From Candidatus Enterovibrio escicola (lineage in GTDB: Bacteria > Pseudomonadota > Gammaproteobacteria > Enterobacterales > Vibrionaceae): 64,000 bases of DNA. The notes under the pieces were generated by a model. It was not told the origin of the DNA, ran no database searches, and worked only from the letters and a program-made list of their open reading frames with translations. Both the position numbers and the translations under genes were made by a program. Positions 1 through 9,110 of this stretch are shown piece by piece. Location of the stretch: positions 49,884 through 113,883 of the forward strand of contig NZ_NBYY01000022.1 of NCBI RefSeq assembly GCF_002464935.1, given 5' to 3'. Position 1 is the stretch's first letter. The number at the start of each line of letters is the position of its first letter.

Positions 1-161
1 TTGACGCATACACTAAGCAGTTTGGATTGAGTCGATTGTTCCTGCATGCTGCAAATATTAAGTTCACGCATCCGGTAACTGAGGAAAAAATGGATATATC
101 TGCACCAATGAATAAATTATTGGAAGGTGTAATTGAAGGACTAAGATCCTGTTGTAGCTAG
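1..161 (+). CDS. rluC: RluC C-terminal part (23S rRNA pseudouridine synthase), cut by window edge
   Basis: The open frame entering the window (first full codon at 3) ends in TAG at 159-161 and encodes 52 residues containing LFLHAANIKFTHPVTEEKM and a SAPMN segment. This is the conserved C-terminal end of the RluA/RluC family, which converts uridines of 23S rRNA to pseudouridine. In enterobacteria and vibrios rluC lies next to maf-yceD-rpmF-plsX, which agrees with rpmF and plsX downstream here. The catalytic Asp and S4 domain lie outside the window, so integrity of the whole gene cannot be judged. Directly after the stop codon begins IS debris. Confidence 0.8.
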   Translation, partial: DAYTKQFGLSRLFLHAANIKFTHPVTEEKMDISAPMNKLLEGVIEGLRSCCS

Positions 162-179
162 ATCAAAATAAATGGGCAT

Positions 180-455
180 AATCCACGTGCTGATAAAATA
201 ACTGATCAATGGAACAGCGCTCTTTCCTTCTTACTAGACTTCACCTCTGCCCATTTATGTTCTATTGGGTTAAGATCTGGATCTGTAAGGAGGAAGCCAT
301 TCTAAAGTACAAACACGAGCTTCAGTATTCTTCCAGTGTATCGCTACGTTTATGAAAACTCGCATTATCCATAACAATCACAGCTTGCTCTGGAACTTTC
401 GGAAGTAAATCTTATTCGATTCCTGCATTAAATACCTCCGTATTAATACTTTCAA
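180..455 (-). pseudogene. IS630-family transposase fragment
   Basis: Read on the minus strand, this stretch gives pieces such as VIMDNASFHKR and TDPDLNPIEHKWAEVK, the second Asp and the PDxNPIE-type Glu blocks of the IS630/Tc1 DDE transposase. Stops and frame breaks interrupt it and there is no N-terminal helix-turn-helix, so it is a dead fragment. It is cut at its left by the rluC side and on the right by an IS982 end. Confidence 0.7.
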
Positions 456-456
456 T

Positions 457-540
457 TACTAAGCTAACCTGAGCTGCGCATAAGAAATGAACTAATTGCC
501 TAAGTCACGATGTGATCGTTTGAAATAAACTATAAAAAGT
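457..540 (+). mobile_element. IS982-family 5' end fragment
   Basis: Begins with the recurrent terminal sequence AACCTGAGCTGCGCATAAG followed by the leader AAATGAACTAA, seen at the 5' end of every better preserved IS982 copy in the window. Only the leader is left; the transposase start codon and body are missing. It marks the outer end of a copy that has been deleted. Confidence 0.7.
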
Positions 541-724
541 GTCCCTTATTTCAGCAAATATAGTAAAAAAATCGTCGAAATAGGAAATATCAGAAAACCA
601 GCTTTGTTACCAATTTCCATCCGGTTGCAATTGCTGAGAACGAAGCTCGGAAAGTAGTAATGACGAGAGAAAAAACTCTAAATACAGTTGTATCCCCGAA
701 GCAGGCTTTTAAATCCTTCCAATG

Positions 725-790
725 TTAACATCCTCCCCCCACGTTCGTGCTTCGCGACTACTTAAGGGGATTCTCATTACTGGGTGATAC
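725..790 (-). other. IS605-type right-end region downstream of tnpB relic
   Basis: On the minus strand this reads as a G/C-rich stretch (AATCCCCTTAAGTAGTCGCG, then GAAGCACGAACGTGGGGGGA) directly following the tnpB relic. In IS200/IS605 elements the tnpB 3' end and right end encode the guide (omega) RNA scaffold, so this could be its remains. Position and composition only; no structure prediction was done. Confidence 0.4.
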
Positions 791-811
791 TAAATGGATT
801 TAGTGGCGGTT

Positions 812-1150
812 TCATGTTGCTGTCGGCATTGTTGTACCTCTCACTTCACAGGCTAATAAGCGATGTCCTCGCTCTAAAACATTTATAGAGCCAACAACAT
901 CAGCGTTGTTGGCGTAATTATACCCTACGCATTCAAAGATCGCTTGTGTCTTCCGATTTTCCCGTGAGACATGACCGCAACACAGACAAGTTTGACTTAT
1001 GTAATGAGCAGGAACGGCAATAACTAAGCCACCCTTTCAAATTTGCTTATACTCAATCTTCCTTTTGAACTCATACCAACCATGATCTAAGATGGATTTA
1101 TTAAGTCCTGATTTTACCCTGATATTTCTACCATATTCTTCTGACACCTG
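812..1150 (-). pseudogene. tnpB: TnpB (IS605 OrfB) C-terminal relic
   Basis: Minus-strand translation gives EEYGRNIRVKSGLNKSILDH, GWYEFKRKIEYKQ, a stop, then VIAVPAHYISQTCLCCGHVS, RENRKTQAIFECV and NYANNADVVGSINVL. These are the conserved C-terminal region of TnpB, the RNA-guided nuclease encoded by IS605-type elements: one CxxC pair of the zinc ribbon and the NADV motif that carries the last RuvC Asp. The second CxxC half is eroded (ECVGYNY in place of CxxCG). At least one in-frame stop and replacement of the N-terminal two thirds by IS982 sequence show it is dead. A second, separate tnpB begins at the right window edge. Confidence 0.8.
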
Positions 1151-1327
1151 AAATCCGGCATTCCCCCTAAGGAGGAAGGGAAATCTAATAAAATCGTCGA
1201 TCTCGGTGGACATTGTGTTTAAATTATTCATGTTCAAGTCTTTTTATGGCGGATGCTTTGATTCAAACGATGAGATCGCGACTTGGAAATTTAGTTCATT
1301 TCTTATGCGTAGCTCAGGTTAATTGAG
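1151..1327 (-). mobile_element. IS982-family 5' end fragment fused to tnpB relic
   Basis: On the minus strand, the IS982 end (CTGAGCTACGCATAAGAAATG, read from about 1320 downward) leads to a start codon and MNNLNTMSTEIDDF, a degenerate version of the IS982 N-terminus MNNLDAIFVDVDDF. Near 1150 the frame runs directly into TnpB sequence, producing a 66-codon chimeric open frame at 1037-1237. The chimera is an accident of recombination, not a gene. Confidence 0.6.
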
Positions 1328-2080
1328 TATTTAACCCCGTGATTATTGAAGATGCTTGATTTTTAATCAAAAATGAAGATTAGGCTACGCACTACGTAAG
1401 TGCCTCTAACCAAGAAGCAAAAATAAACATTCGAAACCCAGCAGGATACAACACTTGATGGTCAAGTCTGCAACCGCATACAAGCACAGGGTGATAACAT
1501 CAGTACTTAATGTGCACCCAAAACTGTAGGTCATGTATTCAATTATCGGCCTAGGAAATGTTTAGGGTTTTAGCATCCTGCTGTTCTTTTTAAAGAAAGA
1601 GCATTAGCAGCTTGATTGGGAAACCTTGCCTTTCAGACTTAAATTTAAGTCTAAGGATGACCCTGTATTGAATTATACATATACGTGGGTTATTGTAATG
1701 TTTTAAACATTAGTTTTGTAACTAATAAGTTGGATAGGTGTCAACCTTACTTACAACGTGGTAGTGTTGGTGTCCATACATGGTAGATACCATGCTTTTA
1801 ACAACACTTGTTATCCTGATAAAACAGGACGTTTACACTCAAACTCGCTTATTTGTGGTACACATTAAACTTTAATAAGTGTAATAAACATCCTGTGTTA
1901 TTGAGCCTTTTATCTATAGGCAGTTTAACTTTTGCTAAGTACCTATTGTTCGTGTTCGGAAAATTATATCCTCGTTTTTGAATAGGCGTATTTATTTTAG
2001 GTTAAAGCTGTAAAGGATAAATTTATTTGACTAAGACTGTTTTGGAAGCATAAAATGTGCATCCGATACAGCAGGTAAGG
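1328..2080. other. Non-coding relic region between IS debris and yceD
   Basis: No intact gene. About 1535-1610 on the + strand reads NYRPRKCLGF then HPAVLFKE, the C-terminal end of an IS30-family transposase. About 1740-1830 contains a block (TGGTAGTGTTGGTGT followed by ATGGTAGATACCATGC) that recurs, diverged, inside the miniature elements at 44541-44700 and, inverted, at 35416-35572. The maf (yceF) gene normally found between rluC and yceD was looked for and not recognised on either strand. Confidence 0.5.
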
Positions 2081-2149
2081 CTACCACAGCAGTTAACCTG
2101 TTTAGAACTGACAGATAGTAGTTTGGCCAATAGGGTCATTATCATAGTT

Positions 2150-2600
2150 AAATATCTTATAGCGTCTTACAGAGGAAACCAAGGGGGTTATCAGTCATGC
2201 GTTTGTCAGACTCACGTTAGAATTCGATGAACAAGGACTCAAACTTTTAGTTTTCGTACAAAGGTCATCGTTAGTATTGAGTGTAAACCTTGCTGGACAG
2301 TCTATGTCTATATAGGTTGTTATGATGTAAAACTTGTTTACAGTCCGATTATTCAATAAAATAGCAACTTACTCATTTTCTGAAAACTTATGAATGAGTA
2401 TTTTTCGATGAAAAAGGGTGGAGTTAACCTAGGTCAACTTATCTAAGATAAGTTGATTATAACTTTGACACCGATTTCTATGCATGAAAATGTACGATTG
2501 TAAGGCCGATGGTATATCATTTGGTAAAATCCTACTCGATGATCGTTTTAAATCCATTTGCCATTTTGGAAAACTTAGAAAACGTAGTGAGGAGTAGGGT
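2150..2600 (+). pseudogene. yceD: yceD (DUF177) wreck
   Basis: Across several frames the + strand retains pieces in the order expected for YceD, the DUF177 protein encoded just upstream of rpmF: VMRLSDS, LEFDEQGLKLLVF, VIVSIECKPCW (matching the ECQRC motif), ISMHENV, DCKADGISFGKILLDDRF and NPFAILENL. Frameshifts separate nearly every piece and no stretch is translatable as a whole. YceD is linked in the literature to rRNA maturation. The order of pieces plus position before rpmF makes the assignment firm although the exact left boundary is not visible. Confidence 0.7.
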
Positions 2601-2602
2601 TA

Positions 2603-2773
2603 ATGGCAGTACAAAAGAGTAAAAAATCACGTTCTATGCGTGGCATGCGTCGCTCACACGATGCACTAGGGGCTTCCGCTCTGTCAGTCGATGTAACCTC
2701 TGGTGAAACTCACCTGCGTCACAATGTAACTTCTGATAGTTACTACCGTGGCCGCAAGGTAATCAACAAGTAA
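2603..2773 (+). CDS. rpmF: 50S ribosomal protein L32
   Basis: 56 codons starting [20 protein letters not shown] and ending [10 protein letters not shown], the full length of bacterial L32 (usually 55-57 residues). L32 is a structural protein of the large ribosomal subunit. This vibrio-type version lacks the zinc-binding cysteines found in some other L32 proteins. GGAG at 2591-2594 lies 8 nt before the ATG. It is too small for most ORF filters but is clearly intact, and it is followed 9 nt later by plsX, the usual rpmF-plsX-fab order. Upstream promoter sequence has been damaged with yceD, so transcription must start inside the yceD wreck or IS debris. Confidence 0.95.
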   Translation: MAVQKSKKSRSMRGMRRSHDALGASALSVDVTSGETHLRHNVTSDSYYRGRKVINK

Positions 2774-2782
2774 GGTTAAGCC

Positions 2783-3808
2783 TTGATTGGTCAAACCATC
2801 GCACTTGATGCTATGGGTGGAGATTTTGGATCTCAGGTAACAGTGCCTGCCTCCGTGCAGGCATTGTTACGTTTCCCGTTGTTAAACGTCATACTCATCG
2901 GCGACCAGTTTGAAATTTCACGTCGGCTTGTCTTGCTGGGTGAAGAACAGGCTTCACGCATTTCTATTGTCCATGCAGAATACTCCATTGCTAATGATAT
3001 GAGACCTTCACAAGCACTTCGTACCAGTAAAGGTTCATCAATGCGTATTGCTTTGGAATTAGTTGCTGATGGCAAAGCAGATGCTTTTGTCAGTGCCGGA
3101 AATACCGGTGCGCTGGTAGCATTGTCTCGTTCTTTGTTAAAACTTCTTCCTGGTATAGACCGACCTGCCCTTGTTTCTGCACTCCCCTCACTTGGTCATC
3201 ACCAAAGTTGGTTGCTAGATCTTGGTGCAAATGTGTCTGTTGATGCGGATACCCTGTTCCAGTTTGCCGTCATGGGCTCGGTATTAGCAGAAGAGCAGCT
3301 TGGATATCGTCCAACTGTTGGCTTGTTAAATATAGGTGAAGAAGGAATTAAAGGAAACGATTTAGTAAAATGCTGTTCTAAAATGCTACAGCAATGTTCT
3401 GCGGTCAATTATATCGGCTATGTTGAGGGCGATCAGATCTATACAGGAAAAGCTGATGTAATTGTCTGTGATGGGTTTGTTGGCAATGTGAGCCTTAAGA
3501 CTAGTGAAGGGGTTGCTAGACTGTTTCTGGAAAACCTAAAAATGCATGTTCTAGAAAGTCCTTTCAAAAGACTGGTGGCTAAATGGTTACTTAGTAGGCT
3601 CTTTAACGCACTAAATCACCTGAGTCCAGACCAATACAATGGCGCAAGTCTGCTAGGATTACGTGGAATTGTAGTGAAAAGCCACGGGCGTGCTGATATT
3701 ACCGCTTTCCAACACGCTATAGGGGAAGCGGTTCACGAAGTTGATCGTCAGCTACCTAAAAAGATATGTGAGCGCTTGGAAGAAGTACTACTCGAGAGGC
3801 ATTATTAG
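2783..3808 (+). CDS. plsX: Phosphate acyltransferase PlsX
   Basis: 341 residues. PlsX makes acyl-phosphate from acyl-ACP; PlsY then uses it to acylate glycerol-3-phosphate, the first step of phospholipid synthesis at the membrane. The N-terminal [11 protein letters not shown] (residues 6-16) and the later [14 protein letters not shown] segment are hallmarks of the family, and the length matches (about 340-350). The start is a TTG at 2783 preceded by TAAGG formed by the end of rpmF; an ATG start would cut off the conserved ALDAMGGD block. It is followed by fabH after 5 nt, so translation is probably coupled. No defects seen. Confidence 0.95.
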   Translation: MIGQTIALDAMGGDFGSQVTVPASVQALLRFPLLNVILIGDQFEISRRLVLLGEEQASRISIVHAEYSIANDMRPSQALRTSKGSSMRIALELVADGKADAFVSAGNTGALVALSRSLLKLLPGIDRPALVSALPSLGHHQSWLLDLGANVSVDADTLFQFAVMGSVLAEEQLGYRPTVGLLNIGEEGIKGNDLVKCCSKMLQQCSAVNYIGYVEGDQIYTGKADVIVCDGFVGNVSLKTSEGVARLFLENLKMHVLESPFKRLVAKWLLSRLFNALNHLSPDQYNGASLLGLRGIVVKSHGRADITAFQHAIGEAVHEVDRQLPKKICERLEEVLLERHY

Positions 3809-3813
3809 TCTTC

Positions 3814-4767
3814 ATGTACAGCAATATTTTAGGTACAGGCAGTTTTTTGCCTGAAAAAATTCGGAGTAACAGGGATCTCGAAAAAATGGTAGATACCAGC
3901 GATGAGTGGATTGTTGCTCGCACTGGTATTAAAGAACGTCGAATCGCTGCCGCTGATGAAACAGTGGCCACCATGGCTTATCATGCAGCTTGTCATGCCT
4001 TAAATATGGCCAAGCTTGATAAACAAGAAATTGACCTCATTGTTGTAGCCACTACTAGTGGTGAAAGTGCTTTCCCTTCCGCTGCCTGTGATGTACAAGC
4101 TATGTTGGGGATTAGTGGTTGTCCTGCATTTGATATAGCAGCCGCCTGTTCTGGTTTTGTCTATGCGCTTAGCGTTGCAGACCAGTATGTAAAATCTGGT
4201 ATGTCGCGTAATTCGTTAGTTATTGGTTCTGATCGTCTTTCACATATGTGTGATCCTACAGACCGCTCAACAGTTATCTTGTTCGGTGATGCTGCTGGTG
4301 CGGTGGTTGTTGGTGCCAGTGAAGAACCTGGAATTATCTCTACCCATTTACGGGCTGACGGAAAGTTTGGTGAATTTCTTAACCTGAAACACCTAACACG
4401 CAGTCAAGTAGAAGAAGACGCTTGGCTAGCAATGTCGGGTAATGATGTGTTTAAAGTGGCGGTAACGCAACTTGCAAATATTGTTTCTGAAACGTTAGAT
4501 GTTAACCGAATGAATAAGTCTGAAATCGACTGGTTGGTGCCTCACCAAGCCAACTATCGTATCATTAAGGCTACCGCGAAAAAACTATCCCTGTCTATGG
4601 ATCAGGTAGTTCTTACCTTGCATAAACACGGTAATACATCAGCTGCTTCTGTTCCGACTGCTCTTGATGAAGCCGTTCGTGATGGGCGTATTCAACGTGG
4701 CCACATGATATTGCTCGAAGCATTTGGAGGTGGTTTCGCTTGGGGTTCTGCTCTAATTAAGTTTTAA
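3814..4767 (+). CDS. fabH: 3-oxoacyl-ACP synthase III (FabH)
   Basis: 317 residues, the normal length. FabH condenses acetyl-CoA with malonyl-ACP to start type II fatty-acid synthesis. The Cys-His-Asn triad is visible: the nucleophile in [11 protein letters not shown] near residue 112, His in VPHQANYRI near 244, and Asn in [11 protein letters not shown] near 274. The C-terminal [16 protein letters not shown] is typical. It lies 5 nt after plsX and 13 nt before fabD in an uninterrupted operon. No motif is missing, so it should be active. Confidence 0.96.
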   Translation: MYSNILGTGSFLPEKIRSNRDLEKMVDTSDEWIVARTGIKERRIAAADETVATMAYHAACHALNMAKLDKQEIDLIVVATTSGESAFPSAACDVQAMLGISGCPAFDIAAACSGFVYALSVADQYVKSGMSRNSLVIGSDRLSHMCDPTDRSTVILFGDAAGAVVVGASEEPGIISTHLRADGKFGEFLNLKHLTRSQVEEDAWLAMSGNDVFKVAVTQLANIVSETLDVNRMNKSEIDWLVPHQANYRIIKATAKKLSLSMDQVVLTLHKHGNTSAASVPTALDEAVRDGRIQRGHMILLEAFGGGFAWGSALIKF

Positions 4768-4780
4768 TAAGGAACACACT

Positions 4781-5704
4781 ATGTCTAACTTTGCTATAGT
4801 TTTTCCAGGACAAGGCTCACAAACTGTGGGTATGCTAGCAGCATTATCAAATCAATTTGATGTCGTCAATCAAACATTTGCAGAAGCATCTTATGTACTT
4901 GGTTACGATCTTTGGGCATTGGTTCAAAATGGACCTGATGCGGATCTAAATCAAACCCATCGAACCCAACCAGCATTACTGACAGCGTCCGTGGCAATTT
5001 GGCGGGTGTGGAAACAAGAAGGGGGTGGACAACCATCTGTGATGGCCGGTCATAGTTTGGGTGAATACTCAGCACTGGTTTGTGCAGGTGTGATTGACTT
5101 TAAACAAGCAGTTAAGTTGGTTGAACTGAGAGGGTTGTGGATGCAAGAAGCAGTTCCTGCTGGTATTGGTGCGATGTCTGTAATTATTGGCCTAGGCAAG
5201 GATGCGATCGCAAAGGCATGTGAAGCAGCATCGCTGGATCAAGTGGTGTCTCCTGTTAGCTTTAACTCACCAAATCAAGTGGTAATTGCGGGGAATAAGG
5301 AAGCCGTTGAACGTGCGAATGAGTTGTGTGCAGCAGCAGGAGCTAAATGTGCATTACCATTGCCTATCTCGGTTCCGTCGCACTGTGCATTGATGAAGCC
5401 TGCTGCAGAGAAATTAGCGAAAGCCCTTGGACATATTAAATTTTCTCCACCATCAATTCCAGTATTCAATAATGTTGATGTATCTGTAGAGACAGATCCA
5501 AAGGCGATTAAATCAGCACTTGTACGTCAAATGTTTAATCCTGTGCGCTGGACTGAATGTGTTGAGAAAATGGTAAATAAAGGCGTTAAAAATTTACTTG
5601 AAATGGGTCCTAGCAGGGTACTGACGGGGTTTACGAAACGGATCGACCGTAAACTCTGTGCCACTGCCGTTAACGATCCTGCTTCTTTAGTCGCTGAAAA
5701 GTAA
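4781..5704 (+). CDS. fabD: Malonyl-CoA:ACP transacylase FabD
   Basis: 307 residues, family length about 308. FabD moves malonyl groups from CoA to ACP, supplying the extender for FabH and FabF. The N-terminal VFPGQGSQ oxyanion motif is at residues 8-15, the nucleophile elbow GHSLGEY near 90-96, and the catalytic His in ISVPSHCALM near 200. AAGGA (4769-4773) lies 7 nt before the ATG. Member of the plsX-fabHDG run; the 3' spacer to fabG is about 56 nt. Confidence 0.96.
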   Translation: MSNFAIVFPGQGSQTVGMLAALSNQFDVVNQTFAEASYVLGYDLWALVQNGPDADLNQTHRTQPALLTASVAIWRVWKQEGGGQPSVMAGHSLGEYSALVCAGVIDFKQAVKLVELRGLWMQEAVPAGIGAMSVIIGLGKDAIAKACEAASLDQVVSPVSFNSPNQVVIAGNKEAVERANELCAAAGAKCALPLPISVPSHCALMKPAAEKLAKALGHIKFSPPSIPVFNNVDVSVETDPKAIKSALVRQMFNPVRWTECVEKMVNKGVKNLLEMGPSRVLTGFTKRIDRKLCATAVNDPASLVAEK

Positions 5705-5760
5705 TTTCTGATTATTATAGCCAGTGGTTGTTGGCTACCGCATTTAAGGAATGTATAAAA

Positions 5761-6495
5761 ATGACCATGAAAGGTAAAATTGCTCTTGTTACGGGTGCAA
5801 ACCGTGGTATCGGTTGTGAGATTGCAAAAATTTTGGTCGAACGTGGTGCGACGGTTGTAGGTACAGCAACGTCAGAAAGCGGAGCCTCTGTGATTACTGG
5901 GTTTTTAGGTGAGAGTGGCAAGGGTTATGCCTTAGACGTAACGTCTACTGAGGCTATTAAAACTGTATTGATAGACATCAAGGAGGATTTTGGTGATATT
6001 GATGTCCTAGTGAACAATGCGGGTATCACCCGTGATAATTTAGTGATCCGAATGAAAGAAGACGAATGGCAAGATATCATGGATACTAACTTGACCTCGG
6101 TATTCCACATGTCAAAAGCGGTAGTGCGTGCAATGATGAAGAAACGTTGTGGGCGTATCATTAATGTAGGGTCTGTCGTCGCTGCAATGGGCAATGCAGG
6201 TCAAGTCAATTATGCAGCGTCTAAAGCTGGCGTAGTTGGCTTCACAAAATCTATGGCTCGAGAAGTTGCCTCGCGCGGTATTACCGTAAATACCGTTTCG
6301 CCAGGTTTCATCGAAACCGATATGACAAAGTCTCTGAACGCATTTCAGTTGGCTGAAACACTGGCAAAAATCCCTGTTGGACGTCTAGGTGTACCGAGAG
6401 ATATTGCAGCTACAGTGGCGTTCTTGGCGTCAGATGATGCTGCTTATATTACTGGAGAGACACTGCATGTCAATGGAGGCATGTACATGATTTGA
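5761..6495 (+). CDS. fabG: 3-oxoacyl-ACP reductase FabG
   Basis: 244 residues from the ATG at 5761 (MTMKGKIALVTGANRGIG), the usual FabG length; the frame is open further upstream to 5728 but that extension has no family counterpart, whereas AAGGA sits just before 5761. A short-chain dehydrogenase that uses NADPH to reduce beta-ketoacyl-ACP in each elongation cycle. Visible motifs: TGANRGIG cofactor loop (residues 10-17), NNAGITRDN, catalytic Ser in NVGSVV near 138, YAASKAG (Tyr and Lys near 151/155), and PGFIETDM. C-terminus HVNGGMYMI is normal. No defects. Confidence 0.96.
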   Translation: MTMKGKIALVTGANRGIGCEIAKILVERGATVVGTATSESGASVITGFLGESGKGYALDVTSTEAIKTVLIDIKEDFGDIDVLVNNAGITRDNLVIRMKEDEWQDIMDTNLTSVFHMSKAVVRAMMKKRCGRIINVGSVVAAMGNAGQVNYAASKAGVVGFTKSMAREVASRGITVNTVSPGFIETDMTKSLNAFQLAETLAKIPVGRLGVPRDIAATVAFLASDDAAYITGETLHVNGGMYMI

Positions 6496-6652
6496 ACACT
6501 AATGCTACAAGGCTGAATGATACAGATCAAACTCCAGCCGTTTATGATGAAATTTATGGTTTGACCAGCATTAAGGGTGTTGCAACTTCCACGTTATTGA
6601 ATAAACTACTGCACATATCGCAACTGCGAATTTTGTAAGGAATGGTATTAAT

Positions 6653-6889
6653 ATGAGCAACATTGAAGAACGTGTTAAAAAAATCATCATCGAGCAACTG
6701 GGTGTAAACGAAACAGAAGTTAAGAATGAAGCATCTTTCGTTGACGATTTGGGTGCAGATTCGCTGGATACCGTTGAGCTGGTAATGGCTCTGGAAGAAG
6801 AATTCGATACCGAAATTCCAGACGAAGACGCAGAGAAAATCACTACTGTTCAAGCAGCAATCGATTATGTTGTAGGTACGTCTGAATAA
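6653..6889 (+). CDS. acpP: Acyl carrier protein
   Basis: 78 residues, acidic, full length. ACP carries growing acyl chains on a phosphopantetheine arm attached to the Ser of DSLDTVE (residue 37 region, [18 protein letters not shown]). The AAGGA box is 7 nt from the ATG. The 157-nt spacer after fabG is longer than others in this operon; in E. coli this gap contains an acpP promoter, so a separate strong promoter here is likely by analogy though I could not assign -35/-10 boxes with confidence. It is followed by a hairpin terminator before fabF, as expected for a gene needing far more transcript than its neighbours. Confidence 0.97.
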   Translation: MSNIEERVKKIIIEQLGVNETEVKNEASFVDDLGADSLDTVELVMALEEEFDTEIPDEDAEKITTVQAAIDYVVGTSE

Positions 6890-6907
6890 TCAAAAACAAG
6901 TCTTTAC

Positions 6908-6937
6908 AGGCGGTCATATTGGCCGCCTAAATTTTTT
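6908..6937 (+). terminator. Terminator/attenuator between acpP and fabF
   Basis: AGGCGGTC (6908-6915), a 5-nt loop, then GGCCGCCT (6921-6928) forms an 8-bp stem with one G-U pair, followed by AAA and a run of six T (6932-6937). It lies 19 nt after the acpP stop. It would let most transcripts end after acpP while some read into fabF. Confidence 0.8.
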
Positions 6938-6986
6938 CTAGCACTCCGATATTTTGTAATATCATCTTTTTCCGGAGAATAGCATC

Positions 6987-8237
6987 GTGTCTAAGCGTCG
7001 TGTTGTGGTCACTGGCATGGGGGTGTTATCACCTGTAGGTAACACTGTTGAATCATCTTGGAAAGCCCTTCTCTTAGGGAAAAGTGGTATTCAAACTATT
7101 GAGCATTTTAATACCACAGGTTTCACAACGAAATTTGCTGGTTTGGTAAATAATTTTAATCATGAAGGTTACATATCTAAGAGAGATGTACGCAGAATGG
7201 ATTTATTTATCCAGTACGGTATCGCAACCAGTGTTCAAGCACTTAAAGATTCTGGCTTAGTAATCACTGAACAAAACGCTGATCGTGTAGGTGTTGCGAT
7301 AGGTTCTGGTATTGGTGGATTGGGTTTAATCGAAAAAAACTATCGTGCATATCTAGAAAAAGGCCCACGTAAAATCAGCCCATTTTTTGTACCGTCGACT
7401 ATCGTAAATATGATTGCCGGTCACGTTTCAATTAATTATGGCTTGCGTGGTCCAAATATTGCGATTTCGACGGCATGTACAACGGGATTGCACAATATTG
7501 GTCACTCAGCACGTATGATCTCATATGGTGATGTGGATGTAATGGTTGCAGGTGGTGCAGAGAAAGCGTCCACTGAACTGGGTATTGGAGGGTTCGCCGC
7601 AACGAAAGCATTGTCTACACGTAATGAGGATCCACAAGCAGCTTCTCGTCCTTGGGATAAGGATCGTGATGGTTTTGTTTTAGGTGATGGTGCGGGTGTT
7701 ATGATTGTTGAAGAGTACGAACATGCGAAAGCCCGTGGCGCAAAGATCTACTGTGAGTTAGTTGGTTTTGGTATGAGTGGAGATGCGTATCACATAACAT
7801 CTCCAAGTGCAGATGGATCAGGTTGCGCATTGGCAATGAAAGCGGCCATTCGTGATGCTGGTATTTTTCCTGAAGATATCGGTTACATTAATGCACATGG
7901 CACTTCGACACCAGTGGGTGATTTGGCCGAAACTGCAGGTATCCGTTTGGCTTTTGGGTCTGCGGCTGATAAGGTTATGGTCTCTTCGACTAAGTCGATG
8001 ACTGGCCATCTTCTTGGTGCAGCGGGTTCTTTTGAAGCCATCATCACAGTGTTGTCACTGGTTGATCAGGTTGTTCCTCCTACCATCAATTTAGACAATG
8101 TTGATGAGGGTTGTGATCTGGACTACGTTCCTCATGAAGCTCGCCAAGTAAAGATGGAATACGCGCTGTGTAATTCTTTCGGCTTCGGTGGTACTAATGG
8201 CTCATTGATTTTTAAAAAATCTAGACTTTATTGGTAA
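6987..8237 (+). CDS. fabF: 3-oxoacyl-ACP synthase II (FabF)
   Basis: 416 residues. FabF elongates acyl-ACP, including the cis-vaccenate step that adjusts membrane fluidity with temperature. The Cys-His-His triad is visible: [10 protein letters not shown] (Cys near 163), [11 protein letters not shown] (His near 303) and GHLLGAAGS (His near 340). The GTG start at 6987 is preceded by CCGGAGAA at 9 nt and gives the family N-terminus [12 protein letters not shown]. The tail [11 protein letters not shown] is a little longer than the common ending; whether this is lineage drift or a small 3' change cannot be told. Followed by pabC after 63 nt. Confidence 0.96.
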   Translation: MSKRRVVVTGMGVLSPVGNTVESSWKALLLGKSGIQTIEHFNTTGFTTKFAGLVNNFNHEGYISKRDVRRMDLFIQYGIATSVQALKDSGLVITEQNADRVGVAIGSGIGGLGLIEKNYRAYLEKGPRKISPFFVPSTIVNMIAGHVSINYGLRGPNIAISTACTTGLHNIGHSARMISYGDVDVMVAGGAEKASTELGIGGFAATKALSTRNEDPQAASRPWDKDRDGFVLGDGAGVMIVEEYEHAKARGAKIYCELVGFGMSGDAYHITSPSADGSGCALAMKAAIRDAGIFPEDIGYINAHGTSTPVGDLAETAGIRLAFGSAADKVMVSSTKSMTGHLLGAAGSFEAIITVLSLVDQVVPPTINLDNVDEGCDLDYVPHEARQVKMEYALCNSFGFGGTNGSLIFKKSRLYW

Positions 8238-8300
8238 ATAATGATGATTTGATAGTAATATATTTAACCGTTTACTTATCTGTACTTCAGGAGTGATGGA

Positions 8301-9110
8301 ATGATTTTACTAAATGGACAGCCTTCTGAATGTATTCCTATCACAGACCGTGGATTGCAGTATGGGGATGGGTGCTTTACCTCTATGTTAGTAAAACATG
8401 GTGTAGTGTCAGCATGGATGCTGCATGACAAAAGATTGCAGACTAGTGTGAAATACTTAGGTATCATGCCGATCGATTGGAATGATGTGTGCCATTGGGT
8501 TCGTCAGGCTGCAAAAAGCCAGCAATACGCAAAAAAATCTATCGTTAAAGTCATTATCACACGTGGCACAGGTGGTCGAGGTTATAACCCTATTGGCTGC
8601 CATTCTCCTAATGTTTTGGTTTCTACACATACCTACCCCCTTATTTATGAGAAATGGTGTAAAGAGGGTATACAAGTAGTATTACTTGAGCAGCGTTTAG
8701 GTATTTCGCCGTTGGCGGGTTTTAAATGTTTAAATCGCCTCGAACAAGTCATGCTAAAACGAGAAGTGCAAGCACGTGGTGCGGATGATGGCGTCGTTTG
8801 CGATATGCACGACCATTTGGTTGAAACGTCAAACTCTAACTTATTTTGGCGCAAGGATAATACGCTTTTTACACCAAATTTACTGCTAGCTGGTGTGTGC
8901 GGTACCATGAGAGAGCAAGTGATAGCTGTGGTGGGTGAACTTGGGTTTGATCTACAAGAAGTGTCTATCGGCTCCGAAGTGCTTAGGGATGCGGATGAAG
9001 TATTTATCACAAATGCGATCATGGGTATAATACCTGTACGATGTATTGAAAATATACATTACAGTTCGTTTGATGCCTGTAAAAGAATCATACTGAGATT
9101 ATGTGCGTGA
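8301..9110 (+). CDS. pabC: Aminodeoxychorismate lyase
   Basis: 269 residues, PLP-dependent fold-type IV family. Converts 4-amino-4-deoxychorismate to p-aminobenzoate and pyruvate for folate synthesis. Visible: LNGQPSECIPITDRGLQYGD at the N-terminus, the Schiff-base Lys in KCLNRLEQVMLKRE near 140-150, and ETSNSNLFW plus AGVCGTMRE PLP-phosphate loops. AGGAG is 6 nt before the start. Overlaps mltG by 10 nt, so translation is coupled. The pabC-mltG-tmk-holB order is as in E. coli. Confidence 0.93.
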   Translation: MILLNGQPSECIPITDRGLQYGDGCFTSMLVKHGVVSAWMLHDKRLQTSVKYLGIMPIDWNDVCHWVRQAAKSQQYAKKSIVKVIITRGTGGRGYNPIGCHSPNVLVSTHTYPLIYEKWCKEGIQVVLLEQRLGISPLAGFKCLNRLEQVMLKREVQARGADDGVVCDMHDHLVETSNSNLFWRKDNTLFTPNLLLAGVCGTMREQVIAVVGELGFDLQEVSIGSEVLRDADEVFITNAIMGIIPVRCIENIHYSSFDACKRIILRLCA

